Assembly: GCA_927443375.1 (NCBI GenBank)
Contig: CAKMKL010000219.1
Location: forward strand, 1 to 32,565
DNA from: an uncultured Paenibacillus sp.
Lineage (GTDB): Bacteria; Bacillota; Bacilli; Paenibacillales; Paenibacillaceae
Length of the DNA: 32,565 bases
Direction of reading: 5' to 3'
Part shown: piece by piece, positions 27,006-32,565 of the stretch
How positions within the stretch are numbered: position 1 is the first letter of the stretch
Layout: every line of letters starts with the position of its first letter
Position numbers and translations under genes: made by a program
Notes under the pieces: model-generated
Databases searched by the model: none
Seen by the model: only the letters and a program-made list of their open reading frames with translations
Told to the model about the DNA's origin: nothing

Positions 27006-28451
27006 GTGACCAAACATTTGATGTACATCGATGGCCAATTTACTGAAGCAGAAGGCAAAGAGTGGATGGAAGTAACGAATCCTGCAACAGATGAAGTGAT
27101 CTCACAGGTTCCCAAGGCTACCAGGAATGATGTCATTCGAGCCATCAATGCTGCGGAAGAAGCCCAATCTGCCTGGGAGGAGACACCTGCGGTTGAACGC
27201 GGGAAGTATCTGCATGCCATAGCAGACGGGATTCGTGCGGAGGCGGACAGCATCGCCAGGCTGATCTCCGAGGAGGTGGGCAAGACACTGGAATTATCTA
27301 CCGTAGAGGTTAATTTTACAGCGGATTATATGGATTATATGGCGGAATGGGCACGACGCTATGAAGGGGAAATTGTTCAGAGCGACCGCGATAACGAGAA
27401 TATCTTTGTATTTAAACGTGCAATTGGGGTAACTACAGGTATTCTGCCCTGGAATTTCCCGTTCTTTCTGATTGCCCGGAAGATGGCTCCAGCCCTGATC
27501 ACCGGAAATACGATTGTCGTCAAGCCAAGTGCGGAATCGCCGAACAATGCTGTGGCTTTCAGCACAATTGTTGACGCAGCAGGGCTGCCCAAAGGGGTAT
27601 TCAATCTTGTCACTGGCAGGGGGGCAGAGGTGGGCAATGAGCTGGCCAGCAATCCAAAGGTCGGAATGGTCAGCCTCACAGGCAGCGTGCCGGCCGGGCA
27701 AAAGGTGATGGAAGCAGCTGCAGAGAATATTATCAAGGTTAGCCTTGAGCTAGGCGGTAAGGCTCCAGCCATTGTCATGGACGATGCCGATCTGGATCTG
27801 GCGATCAAAGCCATTGTAGATTCACGTGTAATCAACACGGGTCAGGTCTGCAACTGTGCGGAGCGCGTCTATGTGCATGAGAAGATCAAGGATGAATTCA
27901 CGGCCCGTCTGGTTGAAGCCATGAAGGCAGTGAAATACGGTGATCCGTTAAAAGATAAAGATATCCACATGGGGCCGCTCATCAACAAGGCCGCACAGGA
28001 TTCCGTCCAGCAAAAGGTGGACCGGGCGGTTGAAGAAGGTGCAAAAATCCTCCTCGGCGGTAAAAAGGTTGAGGGAGCAGGGAGCTTTTTTGAACCGACG
28101 GTTATCTCAGAAGCTACGAATAACATGGAGATTGTACAAGAGGAAATCTTCGGACCCGTGATCCCGGTGATTACTTTTTCCACCCTGGATGAAGCCATTG
28201 CACTCGCCAATGACAGCGAATTCGGCTTGACCTCTTCTTTATATACGCAAAATCTTAATGTTGCTATGAAGGTCATTAAACGTCTGAAATATGGTGAAAC
28301 CTATATTAACCGCGAGAACTTTGAAGCGATGCAGGGCTTCCATGCAGGCTGGCGGAAATCCGGTATCGGCGGAGCGGATGGGAAACATGGATTGAATGAA
28401 TACCTGCAGACACATGTAGTCTATCTGCAGTATGATAAATCAGTTAACTAA
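27006..28451 (+). CDS. aldA: Lactaldehyde dehydrogenase (AldA-like)
   Basis: A 481-residue NAD(P)-dependent aldehyde dehydrogenase. It follows E. coli AldA (lactaldehyde/glycolaldehyde dehydrogenase) closely in remembered segments, for example DYMAEWARRYEGEI, GVTTGILPWNFPFFLIARKM and MQGFHAGWRKSGIGGADGKHG. The catalytic cysteine is C282 (GQVCNCAERV) and the general base is E248 (LELGGKAP). The GTG start is preceded by GAGGGGGAG. The divergent lutABC operon oxidises lactate, so the two units together convert lactaldehyde through lactate to pyruvate. Regulated probably by CcpA via the cre site. Confidence 0.93.
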   Translation: MTKHLMYIDGQFTEAEGKEWMEVTNPATDEVISQVPKATRNDVIRAINAAEEAQSAWEETPAVERGKYLHAIADGIRAEADSIARLISEEVGKTLELSTVEVNFTADYMDYMAEWARRYEGEIVQSDRDNENIFVFKRAIGVTTGILPWNFPFFLIARKMAPALITGNTIVVKPSAESPNNAVAFSTIVDAAGLPKGVFNLVTGRGAEVGNELASNPKVGMVSLTGSVPAGQKVMEAAAENIIKVSLELGGKAPAIVMDDADLDLAIKAIVDSRVINTGQVCNCAERVYVHEKIKDEFTARLVEAMKAVKYGDPLKDKDIHMGPLINKAAQDSVQQKVDRAVEEGAKILLGGKKVEGAGSFFEPTVISEATNNMEIVQEEIFGPVIPVITFSTLDEAIALANDSEFGLTSSLYTQNLNVAMKVIKRLKYGETYINRENFEAMQGFHAGWRKSGIGGADGKHGLNEYLQTHVVYLQYDKSVN

Positions 28452-28497
28452 AGGAATAGTGTAACGCAATTATTAGTTGATCATAATAATAAGTAAG

Positions 28498-28526
28498 AAG
28501 CTCCCGGGCTGCCCGGGAGCTTTTAT
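28498..28526 (+). terminator. Terminator after aldA
   Basis: Stem AAGCTCCCGGG / CCCGGGAGCTT with a short CTG-type loop, then TTTTA. Confidence 0.9.
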
Positions 28527-28567
28527 GATTGCTGGCGATCATCAGGATTACAACTTACTGCAAAGCC

Positions 28568-28835
28568 CTATAGGTTTTTCTTCAGATAATACTTAGTTTG
28601 GCCCTGGAGCGGGCAATCCTTAATCTCCCCGAAGATTGCGTACCCCTGCTTCTGATAAAAATGCGGGGCCTGCCAGCTCATCGTTGTCAATTCACTCACC
28701 ATTCTCATAAGCTGCCAGAGAGAGTTCTTCGCGTTCATACGGCGGAATACTGTTATCCGCATGCTGGCTGTGCTCTTCCAGTAATTTCGAGATTTCCTGC
28801 TGATTGTGCTGATGGTCCAGCTCTATGATTTCCAT
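28568..28835 (-). pseudogene. GNAT acetyltransferase remnant with internal deletion
   Basis: Minus-strand ATG 28835, preceded by TAAGGAGGACG, starts MEIIELDHQHNQQEISKLLE and runs to IPPYEREELSLAAYENGE, then a stop. In another frame the typical GNAT end follows: MSWQAPHFYQKQGYAIFGEI and GQTKYYLKKNL, ending at 28568. The middle of the domain, including the acetyl-CoA loop, is missing; about 80 residues of an expected 140-150 are left. It is a dead gene made by an internal deletion. Confidence 0.83.
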
Positions 28836-28983
28836 CGTGCGTCCTCCTTATGCCCAAACTATGATACAAACATAATAGCATTAATGAAATGTTCCAAGTT
28901 AATGAAATATGTAGATTTTAATTAGCTCAACTGTTACTATAATATTCATGTCATTAAGGATAGAAAAGAATGAGGGTAACGGA

Positions 28984-29895
28984 ATGAAGAAGGTGTTCAG
29001 GCACAAAATATATTTTACCTGTTTACATGTATTGCTGTTTGTTTTATTGTTATCAACACTATACGCCTATTCCCCGACGATCCGGGTGAGGGTGAAAGAG
29101 ATTCTTGATCCTGCAGATAAGGTCTATACGATTGCCCATCGCGGTGCATCAGGATATGCTCCTGAGAACACAATCCCTGCCTTCGAGCTGGCTGCCGGGA
29201 TGAAGGCGGATTTTATTGAGATCGATATCCATTTAACCAAGGACGGAGTTCCCGTCGTAATTCATGATGATACCGTTAACCGCACTACGAATGGCAAAGG
29301 ATACGTAAAAAACATGACAGTAGAGCAAATTGAGCGGCTTGATGCGGGATCATGGTTCAACGAGGCCTATCCGATGTTTGCGCGGGACAAATATGCCGGC
29401 ACCGCAATTCCCACACTGGATCAGGTGTTCGAAACCTTTGGCAAAGACATTAAATACATTCTTGAGATTAAGGATTCAACGCCGAACCCCAATATTGAAA
29501 CCCTAATCAATGATGCTATTCGGAAATATAATCTGGAGGATGTTGTAGCCGTTCATTCCTTCAGTGCAGCCAGTTTACGCAAATTCCATAAAATTAATCC
29601 GGACATCCCGTTATATCAGCTGGTCTGGTATGATTACAAAGCGATGAGAGTCTCAGAAACCTATCTGAAAGATATTAAATCCTATGCAACCGGAATCAGT
29701 CCGAATTTCCAGGGAATCAGTTCGGCTTATGTGGCTCAGGTGAAGAATTTCGGACTCAAGGTTATGCCCTATACGGTAAATTACCAGGTCAACATGGATA
29801 AAGCCTATTCCTGGGGTGTGGATGGAGTGTATACCAATTTTCCTGACCGTTTCCTCGAAGTCATTGAGACCAACAGAGATAATGCCGAGTGGTAA
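28984..29895 (+). CDS. Glycerophosphodiester phosphodiesterase, membrane-anchored
   Basis: A 303-residue enzyme hydrolysing glycerophosphodiesters to glycerol 3-phosphate and an alcohol. One N-terminal hydrophobic segment (residues 9-30) anchors or exports it. The GDPD TIM barrel begins at TIAHRGASGYAPENT (H52, R53, E61), with FIEIDIHLTKDGVPVVIHDD carrying the metal ligands and second histidine. It ends with the usual GVDGVYTNFPDRF. Start 28984 has GAGGG seven bases upstream; an earlier ATG (28948) has none. TATAAT at 28938-28943 could be the -10 of its promoter. UgpQ/GlpQ-like; phospholipid or teichoic acid turnover is likely. Confidence 0.93.
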   Translation: MKKVFRHKIYFTCLHVLLFVLLLSTLYAYSPTIRVRVKEILDPADKVYTIAHRGASGYAPENTIPAFELAAGMKADFIEIDIHLTKDGVPVVIHDDTVNRTTNGKGYVKNMTVEQIERLDAGSWFNEAYPMFARDKYAGTAIPTLDQVFETFGKDIKYILEIKDSTPNPNIETLINDAIRKYNLEDVVAVHSFSAASLRKFHKINPDIPLYQLVWYDYKAMRVSETYLKDIKSYATGISPNFQGISSAYVAQVKNFGLKVMPYTVNYQVNMDKAYSWGVDGVYTNFPDRFLEVIETNRDNAEW

Positions 29896-29933
29896 ACGAT
29901 TTTTCCAGGAGAAGGCTGCGGCTTATATATAAA

Positions 29934-29981
29934 AGAGGTCCATTTCTTGTTCTTGACCCGGAACAAGAAATGGACCTTTTT
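29934..29981. terminator. Bidirectional terminator, GDPD and beta-lactamase-like genes
   Basis: A perfect 17-bp stem (AGGTCCATTTCTTGTTC and its complement) with an eight-base loop, TTTTTG on the right and AAAAG on the left, between convergent genes. Confidence 0.93.
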
Positions 29982-29984
29982 GTC

Positions 29985-31160
29985 TTACAGCGTGCTGAAC
30001 ACAATGTTGCGGAGCTTGCGCGTAACAGCCATCGTGCCGGCATCCTTTTTCTGGACCATAAACAATACGGTCAGCGCGTCTGCCGGACTGTTCGTGAAAT
30101 AGGCCCCAAGCCAGCCGTCCCAGCCGTATTCACCGCAGCTGCCCAGGCAGCCGGCTTTCCCGGGCTCAGTCATGATGCGCATCTGGTTACCATAGCTATG
30201 GCCGCACAAGGAATGCCACGTATCGAAGCCTTTTTGCTGCCAGCTGCTCAAGGAAGCCGACGTCATATATTGAACCGTTCTAGGCTTCAATAACGACACG
30301 CCGTTTAGAGATCCCTGATTCATCAGCATTGTCGTAAATTTGGCCGCATCGTCAATCGTAGACGCAAGGCCTGCTCCGCCGGACTCAAACAACGGCTCCC
30401 GGTCCATCTGATGGCTGATGCCAAGGTGACTTTCCGCGTACAGCTTCAAGCCGCCTTCGCCGTCATCCTGATAGGTGTTCACAAGCCGCGCTCTTTTATC
30501 TTCAGACAGCCAGAAGCCGGTATCCTGCATTCCCAGCGGGTCGAAAATTTCTTTTTGCAAAAATTGGCCGTAGCGCATGCCGCTAACCGCTTCCACTATT
30601 GCGCCAAGAACGTCCGCTGACGTTCCGTATTGCCAGTACGATCCCGGGTCGAACGAAAGGGGCCCTTGACCCAGGCGGTTAGCGAATTCCATAGTGCTCA
30701 TTGCGTTATCCGTATTCAAACGGCTGCCCAGTTCCTGGAACAATGCGTCTGTATGCTGCCCGGCTTTGTCAGTTCCGCCGTATACCAAACCAGAGGTCAT
30801 ATTCAGCAAATCGTGTATGCAGACCTCCCGGCTGGCAGGCATCAGTTCACCGTTTTTCTCAACCAGCGGGTTCTTGAACCCCGGAATATAGCGGCTGACC
30901 GGATCGAACAAATCGATTTCTCCACGCTCGAGTAACATCATGACCGAAGTGGCGGTGACCGGTTTCGTCATCGAATATAAACGATAAATGGAATCTCTTG
31001 TGATAGGGCGTCCTGACTCTATGTCAGCCATCCCATCCTCATGGTAAAAAACTTCACTCCCGTCCTTGATCACCATAAAGTTCGCACCGGCGATTTCCTT
31101 GTTGTGGATGCTCGCTTTCAGTACCTTTTTCAATTGGTTGGTTATGTTTGGCTCCAGCAT
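29985..31160 (-). CDS. Serine hydrolase, beta-lactamase class C / esterase family VIII-like
   Basis: A 391-residue protein of the beta-lactamase-related serine hydrolases. SxxK nucleophile motif S63-M-T-K66 (LYSMTKPVTA), catalytic tyrosine candidate Y178 (WQYGTSADVLG), and a C-terminal GWDGWLGAYF segment in place of the usual KTG. No signal peptide is present, so it probably acts in the cytoplasm as an esterase or peptidase, not as a drug-resistance beta-lactamase. AAGGAG lies about ten bases before the ATG. A perfect palindrome and a cre-like box lie directly upstream. Confidence 0.9.
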   Translation of the reverse strand: MLEPNITNQLKKVLKASIHNKEIAGANFMVIKDGSEVFYHEDGMADIESGRPITRDSIYRLYSMTKPVTATSVMMLLERGEIDLFDPVSRYIPGFKNPLVEKNGELMPASREVCIHDLLNMTSGLVYGGTDKAGQHTDALFQELGSRLNTDNAMSTMEFANRLGQGPLSFDPGSYWQYGTSADVLGAIVEAVSGMRYGQFLQKEIFDPLGMQDTGFWLSEDKRARLVNTYQDDGEGGLKLYAESHLGISHQMDREPLFESGGAGLASTIDDAAKFTTMLMNQGSLNGVSLLKPRTVQYMTSASLSSWQQKGFDTWHSLCGHSYGNQMRIMTEPGKAGCLGSCGEYGWDGWLGAYFTNSPADALTVLFMVQKKDAGTMAVTRKLRNIVFSTL

Positions 31161-31183
31161 GTGGCCTAAGTCTCCTTCACAAA

Positions 31184-31207
31184 TACAATTTTCTATAGAA
31201 AATTGTA
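31184..31207. promoter_or_regulatory. 24-bp perfect palindrome, putative operator
   Basis: TACAATTTTCTA followed by its exact complement forms a 24-bp palindrome 24 bp before the start codon of the serine hydrolase (minus strand). It is not followed by a T run. It overlaps a cre-like box by five bases. No known operator fits: not LexA, Fur, Zur or BlaI spacing. A TetR-, MarR- or GntR-type repressor site is the likeliest reading. Confidence 0.6.
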
Positions 31208-31217
31208 AACGCTTTTT
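31203..31217. promoter_or_regulatory. cre-like site before the serine hydrolase
   Basis: TTGTAAACGCTTTTT fits WTGNAANCGNWNNCW except for one position. It shares the 13-mer TTGTAAACGCTTT with the site before the GH5 gene. It overlaps the edge of the palindrome, so two regulators could compete here. Confidence 0.5.
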
Positions 31218-31319
31218 TAGGGATTGTATAGTGCCGTATCATTTTATGAATGAACACAGCCCGGGAATGACATCCTAAGGAAGTAGTATACATCTCAGTT
31301 TTCCGAGGAGGATTCTTGT

Positions 31320-31451
31320 ATGGCTCACCAGTTGAGAAGAAAAGAAGCTGCCTGGAAGTCACGAAAGCAAGAACAGCATCCCCATGGTAAAATCAAATCG
31401 CTTAAGACCTTGTCCAGCGAATATGACGAGAAGCATACTACTACTTTGTAA
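31320..31451 (+). CDS. Small basic hypothetical protein (43 residues)
   Basis: ATG 31320 follows an excellent ribosome site (GAGGAGG, seven bases upstream), and the frame ends at TAA 31451, seven bases before a terminator. The product is strongly basic and hydrophilic: MAHQLRRKEAAWKSRKQ, then HGKIKSLKTLSSEYDEKH. It has no cysteines or hydrophobic segment. It resembles the many small spore- or stress-related basic proteins of bacilli in character only. Family unknown. Ribosome site plus dedicated terminator argue it is real. Confidence 0.65.
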   Translation: MAHQLRRKEAAWKSRKQEQHPHGKIKSLKTLSSEYDEKHTTTL

Positions 31452-31457
31452 GGAAGA

Positions 31458-31494
31458 GAAAGACTGCCAGAGCATTTGCCGGCGGTCTTTCTTC
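31458..31494 (+). terminator. Terminator after the 43-residue ORF
   Basis: Stem GAAAGACTGCC / GGCGGTCTTTC (11 bp, one G-T) with a 12-base loop; the T run is short (TTTCTTC). Confidence 0.7.
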
Positions 31495-31547
31495 ACTTTC
31501 GCACAAAACGCTTTGACGAATCAGGAGTTTTGGAGTACGATAAATAC

Positions 31548-31563
31548 ATCAAATAAATTTGAT
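31548..31563. promoter_or_regulatory. ArsR-type operator 1 (autoregulatory)
   Basis: ATCAAAT-AA-ATTTGAT is a perfect inverted repeat with 7-bp arms, 16 bp before the arsR-like start. A near copy lies at 31915-31930. Position and AT-rich form fit autorepression by an ArsR/SmtB protein. Confidence 0.7.
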
Positions 31564-31579
31564 TTGATGAGGTTAATCT

Positions 31580-31888
31580 ATGGATACAGACCAACAATCA
31601 CTGCTGTTTACGAATTACGAGCAAAAGTTCAAAGCACTTGCAGATCAGAAGCGTTTAGCGATTTTATTGGAAATTAATAAACATTCTGAAGTCTGTGTGT
31701 GTGAACTGGAAGGTAAAGTAGATCTTCCGCAATCTAAGCTGTCCTATCATCTTAAGCTGTTGTTTGATGCAGATCTGATTAAATGCCGCAGAGAAGGCCG
31801 CTGGAATTACTACAGTATCAATGAGAAGGTTATGAAGTATCTTTTGCCGGACGACGTATGTTGTGTCTTTTACCCGCCGACTACATAA
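31580..31888 (+). CDS. ArsR/SmtB family metalloregulator
   Basis: A 102-residue winged-helix repressor. The HTH region is FKALADQKRLAILLEI, then LPQSKLSYHLKLLFDADLIKCRREGRWNYYSI, standard for the family. Cysteines C39 and C41 (EVCVCELE) match the alpha-3 As(III)/Sb(III) site of ArsR proteins (CVC). An extra C-terminal pair C94-C95 (DDVCCVFYPP) may be a further ligand set. GAGG precedes the ATG. Operator-like palindromes lie before and after the gene. No arsenite pump or arsenate reductase follows; the next gene is gshAB beyond a mobile repeat. Metal specificity is inferred. Confidence 0.93.
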   Translation: MDTDQQSLLFTNYEQKFKALADQKRLAILLEINKHSEVCVCELEGKVDLPQSKLSYHLKLLFDADLIKCRREGRWNYYSINEKVMKYLLPDDVCCVFYPPTT

Positions 31889-31901
31889 AGTGCGGGTAAA
31901 A
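31868..31901. terminator. Hairpin overlapping the arsR-like stop codon
   Basis: TTTTACCCGC and GCGGGTAAAA form a perfect 10-bp stem around a 14-base loop that contains the stop codon. Only AATTT follows, so termination would be weak; attenuation or mRNA 3' end protection are alternatives. Confidence 0.5.
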
Positions 31902-31914
31902 ATTTACTCTATCC

Positions 31915-31930
31915 ATCAAAATAATTTGAT
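31915..31930. promoter_or_regulatory. ArsR-type operator 2, downstream of arsR and upstream of gshAB
   Basis: ATCAAAATAATTTGAT matches operator 1 at 14 of 16 positions and is itself an inverted repeat (CCATCAAA-ATAA-TTTGATGG). It lies 26 bp after the regulator's stop. It would control whatever follows, at present gshAB, with the MITE-like element in between. Convincing -35/-10 boxes were not found beside it. Confidence 0.6.
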
Positions 31931-31954
31931 GGTTTAGGACTGGATAAGAACACC

Positions 31955-32212
31955 CTATATAGATTGAACTTAAAAACTTGAGATAAGGAAAGGAGTGCCG
32001 GAGGGGGATTTTGGAACTGTAGGAGCGAATGTGTCCGCCTAAAAGCTTTCCGTAGGAAAGCTCGCTTCGAAAACATAAGCAGTCTGCGGATTTCTACCGC
32101 TACTAGCGGTATTAATCAAGAAATCCGGGGACAACAGCGGCCGGAAGTCCAAATATCCACCGTAGGTGCGACTGATCCTGTACACTAAAAACTTTAAGTT
32201 CATTCAATATAG
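31955..32212. mobile_element. MITE-like structured repeat element (258 bp)
   Basis: Terminal inverted repeats: CTATATAGATTGAACTTAAA at 31955-31974 and its complement at 32193-32212, matching at 18 of 20 positions. The inside is non-coding and highly folded: AGCTTTCC-GTA-GGAAAGCT (32044-32062), and CGGATTTCT / AGAAATCCG (32087-32127) enclosing ACCGCT-ACT-AGCGGT. Similar interior sequence is, from memory, common in Paenibacillus genomes. TATA at both ends hints at TA target duplication. It ends 24 bp before the gshAB start. Confidence 0.65.
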
Positions 32213-32236
32213 ATGATAATGAAGGAAGGTATATAC

Positions 32237-32565
32237 ATGGTGAAGCTAAACCCGGATTTTCTAAATTACATAATCGGCAACAATTTAAGTCAAGACATGC
32301 TAAAGGGACAGTTCGGCCTTGAAAAAGAGAATACCCGGGTCGATAAGCGGGGGAATCTTGCATTAACACCTCACCCGAAAGCCTTTGGTTCAAAAATGGA
32401 TAATCCTTATATCAAAACAGATTTTTCGGAAAGCCAAGTGGAGATGATAACCCCCGTCTTCCATACCATCGAGGAGACCTATCATTTTCTGGATGAACTC
32501 CTATCGCCGGTTTCAACCGGATGGGGCTATAAAACTCTTTTGCACTCAGCAATTCCTCAGAAAGA
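32237..32565 (+). CDS. gshAB: Bifunctional glutamate-cysteine ligase/glutathione synthetase, N-terminal part (partial)
   Basis: The first 109 residues of a GshAB/GshF-type enzyme, running off the window end. The bifunctional form makes gamma-glutamylcysteine and then glutathione. GLEKENTRVDKRGNLALTPHP contains the glutamate-cysteine ligase start signature (G-x-E-x-E-N/H-R), followed by KAFGSKMDNPYIKTDFSESQ and EMITPVFHTIEETYHFL. GAAGGAAGG lies eight bases before the ATG. Only the ligase N terminus is visible, so a monofunctional gshA cannot be excluded. A MITE-like element lies directly upstream, and an ArsR-type operator beyond it. Confidence 0.88.
   Translation, partial: MVKLNPDFLNYIIGNNLSQDMLKGQFGLEKENTRVDKRGNLALTPHPKAFGSKMDNPYIKTDFSESQVEMITPVFHTIEETYHFLDELLSPVSTGWGYKTLLHSAIPQK

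Noticed and set aside
31184-31207. Palindrome as a BlaI/MecI operator
   Set aside because: BlaI-type sites have close TACA/TGTA half-sites; here they are 16 bp apart, and no blaI or blaR gene is present.

Overview
The window looks like chromosomal DNA of a Paenibacillus-type Firmicute. Grounds seen in the sequence: AGGAGG-type ribosome sites, frequent GTG/TTG starts, bacillithiol genes (yojF-bshB2), lutABC, nrdIEF behind paired NrdR boxes, CcpA-type cre sites, and housekeeping genes of moderate GC. No rRNA, tRNA, CRISPR array, prophage or complete insertion sequence was found. Species assignment is inference.

Layout. 1-700: 3' end of a group II intron, then a YdeI-family pseudogene. 705-3071: an unrecognised protein and a GH5 glycosidase with a cre-like site before it. 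3160-5505: three-gene polar amino acid ABC importer. 5695-7083: unknown small protein, yojF and bshB2 (bacillithiol). 7138-9537: MFS exporter divergent from a LysR regulator. 9550-11899: GNAT acetyltransferase, cardiolipin synthase and a small acidic protein. 11961-15533: nrdIEF on the minus strand behind a promoter carrying two NrdR boxes 32 bp apart. 15540-17776: AT-richer island with a frameshifted secreted matrixin-like protease, an exported partner candidate, a lipoprotein and a nested inverted repeat. 17897-22575: LysR regulator divergent from zwf-tal-gnd, an oxidative pentose phosphate operon. 22751-23481: broken MFS gene. 23570-28451: VOC protein, then lutABC divergent from aldA, giving lactaldehyde to L-lactate to pyruvate, with a cre overlapping the aldA promoter. 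28568-31451: GNAT pseudogene, membrane-anchored GDPD, serine beta-lactamase-like hydrolase behind a 24-bp perfect palindrome, and a 43-residue basic protein. 31548-32565: ArsR-family regulator bracketed by two near-identical operator palindromes, a 258-bp MITE-like element with 20-bp terminal inverted repeats, and the start of gshAB (gshF), which runs off the window.

The genes fall into sugar and C3 metabolism (GH5, oxidative pentose phosphate genes, aldA-lutABC, cre sites) and thiol/redox functions (bacillithiol, class Ib ribonucleotide reductase, probable glutathione synthesis next to a cysteine-bearing ArsR regulator). Four genes are decayed or frameshifted: YdeI-like, MFS, GNAT and matrixin-like. 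Most interesting are the ArsR/operator/MITE/gshAB arrangement, the matrixin island, and the unassigned palindrome before the hydrolase.
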